Positions 6,973 to 15,383 of a DNA stretch of 19,763 nt are shown piece by piece; within the stretch, counting starts at the first letter, position 1, and each line of letters starts with the position of its first letter. The position numbers and the translations under genes were made by a program. The notes beneath the pieces were generated by a model. It ran no database searches and had not been told where the DNA came from. It saw only the letters and a list, made by a program, of their open reading frames with translations. The stretch is from DASRCB01 sp035653295. GTDB taxonomy: Bacteria; Acidobacteriota; Terriglobia; Bryobacterales; Bryobacteraceae. The DNA lies in contig DASRCB010000060.1 of assembly GCA_035653295.1 (NCBI GenBank), positions 1 to 19,763 on the forward strand, in the 5' to 3' direction.

Positions 6973-9288
6973 TCAGTTTCGCAGCGGTTTGCCGGTTTCG
7001 AGCATATGAGCCATGCGCTGCTGCGTGCGGATGTCGCCGCAAAGACTGAGAAACGCCTCGCGCTCCAGATCCAGCAGGTATTGTTCGGAGACCATCTGCT
7101 CGCCGGAAAGCCTGCCGCCGCTCAGCACGTGCGCGAGCTTCTCTCCAATGACGACGTCGTAATCAGTGATGAAGTTGCCCTGGCGAGCAGTCCAAACCGC
7201 CAGCTTCATCAGCGCCCAGGCGCCTTCGCCTCCAACAGGAATGTCATGGCGCGGGGCGCCTGGCGCGTAACCCGGCGCAAGTGAAAGCGCAAGCCGCTTG
7301 GCGTCCGCAATCAGCCGTTCGGGGTTCATGCTGATGACGTCCGCGCGCGTGAGCAGTCCCAGTTCTCTAGCATTCTCGGCGCTGGTGGACACCTTCGCAT
7401 ACCCGATGGTTTCAAACACGCGCCGCACGTCGCGATGCCGCGCGAGCATCTCCTTGCAGCCGCCGCCCGCGGGGATAATGCCAACTCCCACCTCCACCAG
7501 CCCCATGTAGAGTTCAGCCGAAGCCTGCACGCGGCGCGCATGCAATGACAACTCGCAGCCACCACCGAGCGTTTGCCCAAACGGCGCCGCGACAACGGGC
7601 TTCCGCGCGTATTTCAGGGCCATGTTCATCTGCTGAAACCGGCGGCAGGCGAGTTCCAGCTCTTCCCAGTCACCCTCCTGGCACGCCAGCAGTACCATCG
7701 CGAGATTCGCTCCGGCAGAGAAGCGCTCGCCCTCGTTGGCCACAACCATAGCCTCAAAATTGGAGGCCGTCTCCTCGAGGCCGGCGTGCAGCATGCTCAT
7801 TGCGTCCTCGCCGATGGTGTTCGCTTTGCTGTGGAACTCCACGCAGAGGACTGCGTCGCCGAGATCGATCAGTGACGCTCCGGCGTTGCTGCGAATTACG
7901 GCGCCCCCGCGCCGCAGGTCGGCAAGATGAACGATCCCCGGCCGCGACTCCAGAGTGTCGTAAACCCGTTTGCAGAAATCGAAATAGAGTGTTGCCTGGC
8001 CGTGGTGCGCGTACAGCGATGTCGTGCCCGCCGAAAGCGCGGCGTCCACGTTGTGCGGCAGCGCGCGGCCTTCCGACGCGATACGCCGGGCGGTATCGGC
8101 GAACCCGAGCGCGTCCCACAGCTCGAATGGCCCCAGACGATGGCCGTAGCCCCAGCGCATCGCCTGGTCGATTTCCACGATGCGGTCCGAAATCTCCGGG
8201 ATCATCTCCGCGGAGTACAGGAACAGATCGCTGAAGACCTTCCACAGGAATGCGCCGGCGCGGTCGCGAGCGGAAACCAGCATTCGGAGGCGCGCTGCGA
8301 CATCCTCGACATTGCGCGCCATCTCGACGGATTCGAAGCGGGGCTTCGCGCGCGGGCCGTACTCCAGCGTACGCCAGTCAATTGAGTGAATCTCGCGCTG
8401 CGGTCCGACCCGTTTGAAAAACCCCTGACCGGTCTTCTCGCCCAGCCATTTTCGTTCCAGCATCTGCTCGAGAAAGGCGGGAGGCAGGAAGCGTTCCCGC
8501 GACGGATCCTGCGGGACGGCTTCATACAAATTGCGTCCGACGTGCGCCCAGACATCGAGGCCGACGATGTCGAACAGCCGGAACGTCGCACTCTTCGGCA
8601 GTCCGATCAGACGGCCGGTAAGCGCTTCGACCTCGTCCACCGTGTAGCCGTCCTCAATCATGATCTTGACGAGCGTCCCACCCAGGAACGTGCCGATGCG
8701 GTTGGCGATGAAGTTCGGCGTGTCCTTGCAGCGCACCACGCCTTTTCCGAGGCGCAGGTCAGAAAATGAAGCGGCGAAATCGAGCAGCGCGGGATCGGTG
8801 GCCGGCCCCGGAATTAGTTCCAGCAGATGCAGGTATCGCGGCGGGTTGAAGAAGTGCGTCCCAAGAAACTGCTTCTGGAACGCCGCCGGAAAATCTCCCG
8901 CGATGGCGCGCAGAGGAATCCCACTCGTGTTTGTCGACAGGATCGCGTGTTCATGGCGGCACGCGTCGAGGCGCCGCCACAGGTCGCGCTTAACGGCAAG
9001 GTTCTCTACAACGGCTTCCAGAACCCACTCGCAATTGCGTACGCGCGCCAAATCGTCATCGAAATTGCCGCATTCAACCAATGACACAGCGGAAGCGGTG
9101 AAAAACGAACCCGGTCTTCCTTTGAGTGCGGCATCGAGGCCGCGGCGGGCGATTGCGTTGCGATCAGGCCCGTCCGGCGAGGGCAAATCGAGAAGGAGAG
9201 CCGGTACGCCCGCATTGGCAAAGTGCGCGGCAATGCGGGCTCCCATGGTCCCCGCTCCGAGGACCGCTACACGGTTGATCGTTCGCAT
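6973..9288 (-). CDS. fadN: 3-hydroxyacyl-CoA dehydrogenase/enoyl-CoA hydratase fusion, FadN
   Basis: This 771-residue bifunctional enzyme catalyses hydration of enoyl-CoA and NAD-dependent oxidation of 3-hydroxyacyl-CoA. The dehydrogenase part comes first: Rossmann motif G-A-G-T-M-G at 11-16, E-A-V-V-E-N at 91-96, and catalytic His145 in G-T-H-F-F-N-P-P; its helical domain continues to about 440. The crotonase-fold hydratase follows (about 455-670), with G-G-G-C-E-L giving Glu579 and L-V-E-V-G-V-G-I-I-P giving Glu599. Both acidic residues needed for hydratase activity are therefore present. This order (dehydrogenase, then hydratase) is that of Bacillus FadN and the reverse of E. coli FadB. 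The ATG at 9288 gives the standard V-A-V-L-G-A-G start, though no clear ribosome site precedes it. A weak promoter candidate (CTGACA 9342-9347, TGTTAA 9319-9324, spacer 17) overlaps the end of the upstream kinase gene. It is first of fadN-fadA-fadE. Confidence 0.95.
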   Translation of the reverse strand: MRTINRVAVLGAGTMGARIAAHFANAGVPALLLDLPSPDGPDRNAIARRGLDAALKGRPGSFFTASAVSLVECGNFDDDLARVRNCEWVLEAVVENLAVKRDLWRRLDACRHEHAILSTNTSGIPLRAIAGDFPAAFQKQFLGTHFFNPPRYLHLLELIPGPATDPALLDFAASFSDLRLGKGVVRCKDTPNFIANRIGTFLGGTLVKIMIEDGYTVDEVEALTGRLIGLPKSATFRLFDIVGLDVWAHVGRNLYEAVPQDPSRERFLPPAFLEQMLERKWLGEKTGQGFFKRVGPQREIHSIDWRTLEYGPRAKPRFESVEMARNVEDVAARLRMLVSARDRAGAFLWKVFSDLFLYSAEMIPEISDRIVEIDQAMRWGYGHRLGPFELWDALGFADTARRIASEGRALPHNVDAALSAGTTSLYAHHGQATLYFDFCKRVYDTLESRPGIVHLADLRRGGAVIRSNAGASLIDLGDAVLCVEFHSKANTIGEDAMSMLHAGLEETASNFEAMVVANEGERFSAGANLAMVLLACQEGDWEELELACRRFQQMNMALKYARKPVVAAPFGQTLGGGCELSLHARRVQASAELYMGLVEVGVGIIPAGGGCKEMLARHRDVRRVFETIGYAKVSTSAENARELGLLTRADVISMNPERLIADAKRLALSLAPGYAPGAPRHDIPVGGEGAWALMKLAVWTARQGNFITDYDVVIGEKLAHVLSGGRLSGEQMVSEQYLLDLEREAFLSLCGDIRTQQRMAHMLETGKPLRN

Positions 9289-9343
9289 GCGTTTTGCGGC
9301 GGATGCAGCCGTTTGAGTTTAACAGAGGGACATTACGCTTCTG

Positions 9344-12334
9344 TCAGCGCACGCTCCAGTGCAGCCGGACTGAGGACAGAGGAGAACCGGCGGCGTTTTT
9401 CACCCGCACCGCCTGCACCGCCGTTGCCGTCTCGACCACGACCCCCGGCGTTGTGGAGGTCACCGCGACCTCACATCCTGGAAGCGCCGTGCCCCTTACC
9501 CTGCCGTCCGGGCCCGCGAGAACCCGCTGATGGCACCCGATGATCAGCGTGGCGCCGGGATTCAGTGGCTGGCCGCTGTTCCAAATGATGTCGCCTTCCG
9601 GCAGGCCGCGCGACATGTACTCCGCCCCGTGACAATCCACGGACGGTTCGGCCGCGGATGTGGGAGCCGGAGTCGTAGTCGGGGCCGCCGTTGGCCGCGG
9701 GACCGCGGCGCCAAAGACTGCCGGCGGACCGGGCGCGGCGATATTCAGTTGGACCGTGAGCAGCCGCTCCTGCCGCCCGGACGAGATGCTGATGATTCCC
9801 GAATGTTGACCCGCCGCAAGACCGTCGGGGTGCACCGATACATCGAGCCAGGAGTGCCCCCCCGCCGAACGCGCCCGCCCGGCTAACCAGGAATCGCCCG
9901 GTGTGAAGCTCCACTCTGAGGGCCCGTGAATCTCCACCCTGCGTTGCTGCGGCGCCGGCTGACCGGTGTGGTAGTCGAAGCTCAGCGCCGCTGGCGAAAT
10001 CGTGAGTTGCGGCGCTGCCTCGGCGGCAGGCGCTACCAACGGGGGCGGCACAGCCGGCTTTGCCTCCGTCGCAGTCGGCGTCGGCGCGACCACCGGAACG
10101 GAGTTCGATGCTGCTTCGGTTGTCGACGGCGCAGGATGCACCGACCGGGATTTGTTGGATAGCATCAGGACCGCCGCAGCCAGGAGCACGATTCCGACTC
10201 CGGCCGCAACCAGGGTGTGGCGCACCGTCCATCCCGGCCGGCCCGTTACCGCCGGCGCGGGCACAACATTGACGTTCGACGGCTTCACCGTCGGCGCCGC
10301 AACCTCAGGCTTCAAAGCAGGTTTGGGCTCATTGACCGGCGGTGGCGCGGGCTGTGTGGGCACCTGCGGTTTCTCATCGACGGTCGGCGGTTCAGCCGCG
10401 GGCGGCGCTGCCGCCGATCTTTCGATTGAGACAGTCTCCGGCGCGGGAACCATCGTGTAAGTCGATTCTCCGCCGAGCGCCGCCTTTGCCTCGCGCATCG
10501 CAATGGCCGCGCTGAGGCGTCTCGAAACCTGCGCCAGAACGCGGTTTCGCGGATAGGCCTCGATCACTGGCTTCAGGGCATCCAGCGCCGCGTCCAGCGA
10601 CTCGCCCCGCTCCAGCTCGCCGACACGAATCAGCGCCGCTGTCACCATGCGGTCTTCGTCATCCAGCGCCCTCGCGGCGCGCGCCGTGGCCAGCAAGGCC
10701 TTGATTTCGCCCTCACCCTCATACTCCGGAGCCGCCTCGATCAGTTCCACAGCCTCGCCGTATCGCCGTTCCCGAATGCGTTCCCGAGCCCCGTCAACAA
10801 GCGCCTGCAGCCCGGAAGCAAAGCGCTGCTCATCTTCGCGCCTCCGTTGCTCGCCTTCATATTCCGCCTGTTTCTGTTCGATTAACGTTCGAGCCTGGGC
10901 GAGCCGCCGGTCCCGAGGCCGGCGCGCCTCCGCCCGCGCGATGGCCGTCATGGCCTCTTCGAAGCGGTGCGCTGACATCAGGCGCAACGCGGCGGCCATT
11001 GCGTCCCGAAGCAGCTGTTCCCCGCTTTCGAACTCCCGTTCAATCTGCGCCGCCAGAATCTTCGCGATCCGGTGATCCGGTACGAGTTCGAGGGCCCGGC
11101 GCATGAGCGCCAGGCCTTCTTCGAGATACCCGTGCTGCTGATTGCGCCGCCCCTCCGCCACCAGGCGGTTGGCCTGCATATTCACGCGCTGCGCCGTGCG
11201 GGCCGCCTCCAGCGCGGTCTTCACCGCGGCGCCATCTTTGTCCAGAGCCGCGGCGCTCTCCAGCACTTTTACCGCCTGGCCGAACCGGCCCCACTGCATC
11301 AACCGCTCTCCGCGCCCCAGCAGCTCGCCGACCCTCTGCGCGGCTGCACGCCGGGTCGCCTCCTGCCGCACCTTGTTGCGGAGCTGCCGAATCTCTCGAT
11401 TCGCCGGATCCAGCTCGGCAGCCTCGCGCAAACGCGCCTCGGCCCTCTCCAGATCGCCGGCGTCGAGGACCGGCTGCACTTCCGCGAGGATTGCGGCCGC
11501 TGTCTCGCGGCCCAGGTCGCCCATTACCGCTTCGTTGTCCAGCAGGACATCGGACATGTGCGGGTATCGCACGGAACGGTCCCGCGCCAGTGCCCGAAGC
11601 ACCAGCTGTTCCAGCGCTTCCGGGCAGTCAGTAACAAAATGGCTGACCGGCTCGGGCTCGATCGACTGGACACGGCTAATCGTCGCGTAGACGTCGTTGT
11701 CGATGGCGAACGGATGGTGGCCGGTCAGCAACTCGTAATAGGTGGCGCCGAACGAGAAGATGTCGGTTTGCGGGTCGGCGGGCGCATTCGATGCGATCTG
11801 CTCCGGCGCCATGTAAGGAATGGTGCCGAGGAAGATACCCGCGCGCGTGCTCTGGGTGACGCGTTGGCTAAGCATGCGCGCGATCCCGAAGTCCATGATC
11901 TTGACCGATCCATCGGGACGGAGCACGATATTGCCGGGCTTGACATCGCGATGGATGACGCCCCGTGAGTGCGCGTATGCGAGGCCGCTGGCCACCTCGT
12001 TCATGATCCGCACCTTTACCCGCAGCGGCAGCGACGTGTTCTCGTGAATGATCTGCTCCAGGGTCATCCCCTCCAGCAGTTCCATAACCACGTAGGGAAA
12101 GCCGCCCTCCTCGCCTCGCCCGTACAAGACCACGATGTTGGGGTGCTGGAGCTTCGCCGTGGTGTCGATCTCCAGCTCGAAACGCCGCACCACTTCGGGA
12201 TCGGTTTCGCTGACCAGCTTGATGGCCACCAGGCGCCGCATGTCCGGATCCCAGGCGCGATACACGCGGGAAAAGCCCCCGCGACCCAGTTCCGCCTGGA
12301 TGGAGTACTTACCGATATTGGGAATCAGCGCCAA
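9344..12334 (-). CDS. transmembrane Ser/Thr protein kinase with TPR-like and BACON-like regions
   Basis: This 996-residue protein starts with a complete PknB-like kinase domain (about 10-270): Gly-rich loop G-R-G-G-F-S-R-V (17-24), Lys39 in V-A-I-K, Asp130 in H-R-D-V-K-P-G-N, D-F-G at 148-150 and A-P-E at 176-178. Residues 280-620 are helical, Arg/Glu/Ala-rich and TPR-like, with paired segments such as A-G-D-L-E-R-A-E-A-R-L. A Pro/Ala linker (630-703) leads to one membrane helix (about 706-726). Outside lie a second Pro-rich linker, a BACON-like beta domain (about 776-866, opening L-T-I-S-P-A-A-L-S-F), a further linker, and a distinct end domain (899-996) with Cys901, Cys934 and Cys954. The start is TTG: an in-frame stop lies three codons upstream and no ATG precedes the kinase fold. 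There is no good ribosome site, so initiation may be weak. The kinase should sit in the cytoplasm and the rest should sense or bind outside. The target is unknown. Confidence 0.92.
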   Translation of the reverse strand: MALIPNIGKYSIQAELGRGGFSRVYRAWDPDMRRLVAIKLVSETDPEVVRRFELEIDTTAKLQHPNIVVLYGRGEEGGFPYVVMELLEGMTLEQIIHENTSLPLRVKVRIMNEVASGLAYAHSRGVIHRDVKPGNIVLRPDGSVKIMDFGIARMLSQRVTQSTRAGIFLGTIPYMAPEQIASNAPADPQTDIFSFGATYYELLTGHHPFAIDNDVYATISRVQSIEPEPVSHFVTDCPEALEQLVLRALARDRSVRYPHMSDVLLDNEAVMGDLGRETAAAILAEVQPVLDAGDLERAEARLREAAELDPANREIRQLRNKVRQEATRRAAAQRVGELLGRGERLMQWGRFGQAVKVLESAAALDKDGAAVKTALEAARTAQRVNMQANRLVAEGRRNQQHGYLEEGLALMRRALELVPDHRIAKILAAQIEREFESGEQLLRDAMAAALRLMSAHRFEEAMTAIARAEARRPRDRRLAQARTLIEQKQAEYEGEQRRREDEQRFASGLQALVDGARERIRERRYGEAVELIEAAPEYEGEGEIKALLATARAARALDDEDRMVTAALIRVGELERGESLDAALDALKPVIEAYPRNRVLAQVSRRLSAAIAMREAKAALGGESTYTMVPAPETVSIERSAAAPPAAEPPTVDEKPQVPTQPAPPPVNEPKPALKPEVAAPTVKPSNVNVVPAPAVTGRPGWTVRHTLVAAGVGIVLLAAAVLMLSNKSRSVHPAPSTTEAASNSVPVVAPTPTATEAKPAVPPPLVAPAAEAAPQLTISPAALSFDYHTGQPAPQQRRVEIHGPSEWSFTPGDSWLAGRARSAGGHSWLDVSVHPDGLAAGQHSGIISISSGRQERLLTVQLNIAAPGPPAVFGAAVPRPTAAPTTTPAPTSAAEPSVDCHGAEYMSRGLPEGDIIWNSGQPLNPGATLIIGCHQRVLAGPDGRVRGTALPGCEVAVTSTTPGVVVETATAVQAVRVKNAAGSPLSSVRLHWSVR

Positions 12335-12342
12335 TCTATGTT

Positions 12343-12372
12343 ATTGTGCCTGCTCTGGCCGGTCCGTAACAA
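12343..12372 (-). promoter_or_regulatory. candidate promoter of the Ser/Thr kinase gene
   Basis: On the minus strand, TTGTTA (12367-12372) and CACAAT (12343-12348) are 18 bases apart, each with four of six consensus matches. Transcription would begin only a few bases before the TTG start codon, giving an almost leaderless message. That would fit the lack of a ribosome site, but leaderless TTG starts are rare, so this is weak. Confidence 0.2.
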
Positions 12373-12431
12373 CCGCGCGGCGATGCAGTTGGTCTGTTGG
12401 GGGCGTGCTTCGGGCCCACGGGGCAAAAAGT

Positions 12432-13718
12432 TCAGGCGTTCAGGATGCGAGCTGACTCCGGATCTACCCGGAAGGTCCGGTTCTCACGATACCCGCGTAC
12501 CGACAGCTCGATGGCCGTCATGACCTTCCAGGCCAGGTCGGCGGGACAGTTGGGCTGCTGGCGCGAGCGGACGCAATCGAAAAAGTTGTCCACATGAAGC
12601 TGGTCGCCTTCGTTGCCCACGCCTTCCAGCAGAATCTCATCCTTGCCCCATTTCTTTCGAAACTCGTCCTTGAACGGCGTCTCGGGGATGATGCGCCCCG
12701 TGGGCAGATTGCGGCCCTGCGGGCCTTCCCACTCGTCGCCCAGATGCAGCGTGGCGTGCGTGCCGCGGATCATCATGGTCGGTCCAATCTCGTTCACCTG
12801 CGAGGATTGCACCATCAGCGACCATTTGCCCGGATAATCGGCGGCGGTCAGGAACGTGTCCGGCGTCTCGCGGCCGTCGTTGTAGACCCAGAGCCCGCCC
12901 ATTCCGGAGACGCGCATAGGGTGCGCGTTCTGCACCGCCAAATGGAACGGGGCAACGATGTGGTAGTGCAGATCAGTGGCGATCCCGCCGGAATAATCCC
13001 AGTATTTGCGGAAGCGGAAGAATCGGTCGGCGTCAAAGGGCCGCTCCGGCGCGTTGCCCAGCCATTGTTTCCAGTCGATGTGCTCGTCACCGGCCGCTTC
13101 GGGTCCCGCGCCGGTGTCAATGGGCCAGTTCCAGTCGCCTTGTGGAGCGTTGCGGCTATAGGTGCCCTGCACCGCGACCACCTGCCCCAGAGTGTCGGCC
13201 TGTACGACATCGCGGATCTTGTGCCAGCGCGTCCACGAGAGACCCTGCACGCCGACCTGCATCACGCGCTTCGTCTGCTGAACTTTGGCGGCGACAGCGC
13301 CTGCCTCCTCGAGGGTGTGCGTGACCGGTTTTTCGCAGTAAACGTCACGCCCCGATTCAAGCGCGGCCAGACTGATTGCCGCGTGCCAATGGTCCGGCGT
13401 GGCGATAAAGACCGCGTCAATATCCTTCCGGGCCAACAGTTCCTGATGGTGCGCATATGTTTTGGCGCCGGGCGTCTTCGATACGGCCTGACTCAGCCGC
13501 TTCTGATAAACGTCGCAGAGCGCGAGCACCTGCACGTCATTTTTCTCGCCGGCGCGGTGCTGGACCAGTTGCAGCAGCCAGGAGCCGCGGCCGCCCAGTC
13601 CGATCATCCCGACGTTGATGCGATCGTTCGCGCCGAGCACCCGGCCGCCCACCGCCAGCGCGGCCGAAGCTGCTGCTGTGGTGCGAACGAAATTGCGACG
13701 GGAAATGTTGGTGTTCAT
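12432..13718 (-). CDS. Tat-exported Gfo/Idh/MocA-family oxidoreductase
   Basis: This 428-residue protein is an NAD(P)-dependent oxidoreductase of the glucose-fructose oxidoreductase/inositol dehydrogenase family, usually acting on sugars or polyols. The N-terminus has a twin-arginine signal (S-R-R-N-F, 6-10), an Ala-rich hydrophobic stretch and a likely cleavage near 30, so it should cross the membrane folded with its cofactor. The Rossmann motif is G-L-G-G-R-G (40-45). C-E-K-P (128-131) holds the conserved Lys130, and D-L-H-Y-H (249-253) occupies the place of the family D-x-G-x-H motif. The segment D-N-F-F-D-C-V-R-S-R near 377-386 is typical of the exported subfamily common in Acidobacteria, Planctomycetes and Verrucomicrobia. 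The ATG lies 6 bases after the CRTAC1 stop with only a weak GAAGA ribosome site, so it is probably coupled. The substrate is not identifiable. Confidence 0.93.
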   Translation of the reverse strand: MNTNISRRNFVRTTAAASAALAVGGRVLGANDRINVGMIGLGGRGSWLLQLVQHRAGEKNDVQVLALCDVYQKRLSQAVSKTPGAKTYAHHQELLARKDIDAVFIATPDHWHAAISLAALESGRDVYCEKPVTHTLEEAGAVAAKVQQTKRVMQVGVQGLSWTRWHKIRDVVQADTLGQVVAVQGTYSRNAPQGDWNWPIDTGAGPEAAGDEHIDWKQWLGNAPERPFDADRFFRFRKYWDYSGGIATDLHYHIVAPFHLAVQNAHPMRVSGMGGLWVYNDGRETPDTFLTAADYPGKWSLMVQSSQVNEIGPTMMIRGTHATLHLGDEWEGPQGRNLPTGRIIPETPFKDEFRKKWGKDEILLEGVGNEGDQLHVDNFFDCVRSRQQPNCPADLAWKVMTAIELSVRGYRENRTFRVDPESARILNA

Positions 13719-13724
13719 AAATCT

Positions 13725-15383
13725 TCAGGCCGGCTTCACACCGCGGCCTTCGGTTACCTCGTATCGTCCGGCGCGGACGTTCTTATACTCCTCGACGCGG
13801 CCGCTCGGCCAGTTGATAACCAGCCGGTCCACGGAATCGCGGCGGCCAAGACCGAAGGTCACCGGCAGCTCCGATTGCGACAAATAGCTGGACCCACTTT
13901 TCACCGTTCGTGAGTTCGTTATGCCGCCGCACCAGGCGCGCACCACGGCGCCGATTCCATCGCGATTGCTCTGGGCGCCGATCAGGCGGAAGCGCGCCGA
14001 GCGGTTACCCGACTTCTGATCGTTGCGGTACAGATACGCCGGGCCGTGATTCGTGGTGATGAGCACATCCAGATCGCCGTCGTTATCGAAATCTCCGAAT
14101 GCGGCGCCTCGACCCACACGCGGAACGTCGAAACCGCCGCCGACCTCCGGCGCGACATCGTCGAAGCGATTGTTGCCCCTGTTCAGAAAGAGATGCGGCG
14201 GCTGCTCATAGCGGGCCTCGCGGCTGATGCGCCGGAACGTATCGTCAATATGCCCGTTTACCACCAGCAGATCGAGCCGGCCGTCCAGATCGACGTCAAA
14301 GAAGAAACACCCGAAGCCCAGACTGCGGCGCGATAGCCGGCCGATGTCCGACCCGGGCGCCAGATCGATGTAGCTCCCGTTCTTATCGCGGCGGTACAGC
14401 CCCAGCATCTCGTTATCGAAATTCGTTACCACCAGCGACGCTACACCGGAATTGTCATAATCGCCGGCATCGACACCCATGCCGGCGCGCGCTTTGCCGT
14501 CCTCACTGAAGGCCACGCCGGCGCGCAGCGCAATGTCCTCGAACCGGCCGTTGCGCATGTTGCGATAGAGCTTATTGGGCTGGGTGTCATTGGCCACGAA
14601 CAGATCGGTCCAGCCGTCATTGTCGTAATCGAGCATGGCCACGCCCAGCGACTTGGAGGTGATGTCGAAAATGCCGCTCTTCGCCGTTACGTCCTCGAAT
14701 GTGCCGTCGCCGCGGTTGCGAAAAAGCCAGCAGGTGGCGCCGCGGTAGGCCTCGGGTGTGCAGTATGCCTTGTTCTTTCCGTCCAGCGAGCAGAAGATAT
14801 CCGTCTGCGGCGTCCAGCGTACATAATTGCAGACAAACAGATCGAGATGGCCATCGCGGTCGTAGTCGAACCACAGGGCCGAAGTGCTGAAGCCCTCGCG
14901 ATTGCCCAGGCCAGCCTTGTCGGTGACATCGACGAAAGCGCCGCGGCCGGTGTTTTGAAACAACCGGCTTTGCCCCAGGCAGGTGACGAAAATATCGGGA
15001 AAGCCGTCGTTATTGAAGTCGCCGATGGCCGCGCCCAGACCGTACATCTCTACATCGAGTCCAGCGCGCCGGGTCACGTCGGTGAAGGTGCCATCGCGAT
15101 TGTTGTGGTACAGGCGCATGGTGGTGCGCTGGCGTCGATGTCCTGGCCAGTCCATGCCGTTCACCAGCAGGATGTCCTGCCAGCCGTCGTTATCGTAATC
15201 GAGGAAAGCGCACCCCGGGCCCAGCGTTTCCGGCAGATATTTCCCGCCGAAGGCCCCACTGTTGTGCACGAAGTGAATGCCCGCCGCCGCGGTGACATCC
15301 GTGAACTGAAAGCCCGGACCGGCATCGGCCCGCGCGAACGTGAGCGCGGGAACACTGCCCAGCAGGAACTGCCGCCGGTTCAC
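13725..15383 (-). CDS. exported CRTAC1-type FG-GAP repeat protein with ASPIC/UnbV end
   Basis: This 552-residue protein is predicted to be an extracytoplasmic beta-propeller. The first residues have a Tat-like signal (N-R-R-Q-F-L-L-G) and likely cleavage near residue 21. FG-GAP/VCBS units follow with calcium-loop motifs: D-Y-D-N-D-G (62-67), D-F-N-N-D-G (122-127), D-Y-D-R-D-G (173-178), D-Y-D-N-D-G (252-257), D-V-D-L-D-G (363-368) and D-F-D-N-D-G (431-436). The unit at 308-316 is degenerate. An ASPIC/UnbV domain (about 472-545, G-I-G-A-V-V, then V-D-R-L-V-I-N-W-P-S-G) ends the protein. The start is GTG, overlapping the response regulator stop by four bases (GTGA), with a possible ribosome site GGTGA 8 bases upstream, so translation is probably coupled. 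Members are abundant in Acidobacteria and Planctomycetes; their molecular role is poorly known, with calcium-dependent binding or adhesion the usual guess. Confidence 0.93.
   Translation of the reverse strand: MNRRQFLLGSVPALTFARADAGPGFQFTDVTAAAGIHFVHNSGAFGGKYLPETLGPGCAFLDYDNDGWQDILLVNGMDWPGHRRQRTTMRLYHNNRDGTFTDVTRRAGLDVEMYGLGAAIGDFNNDGFPDIFVTCLGQSRLFQNTGRGAFVDVTDKAGLGNREGFSTSALWFDYDRDGHLDLFVCNYVRWTPQTDIFCSLDGKNKAYCTPEAYRGATCWLFRNRGDGTFEDVTAKSGIFDITSKSLGVAMLDYDNDGWTDLFVANDTQPNKLYRNMRNGRFEDIALRAGVAFSEDGKARAGMGVDAGDYDNSGVASLVVTNFDNEMLGLYRRDKNGSYIDLAPGSDIGRLSRRSLGFGCFFFDVDLDGRLDLLVVNGHIDDTFRRISREARYEQPPHLFLNRGNNRFDDVAPEVGGGFDVPRVGRGAAFGDFDNDGDLDVLITTNHGPAYLYRNDQKSGNRSARFRLIGAQSNRDGIGAVVRAWCGGITNSRTVKSGSSYLSQSELPVTFGLGRRDSVDRLVINWPSGRVEEYKNVRAGRYEVTEGRGVKPA

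Noticed and set aside
12594..13913. 439-codon plus-strand frame opposite the Gfo/Idh gene
   Set aside because: Same reason: antisense of a gene with clear Rossmann and C-E-K-P motifs, and it crosses the boundary into the CRTAC1 gene.
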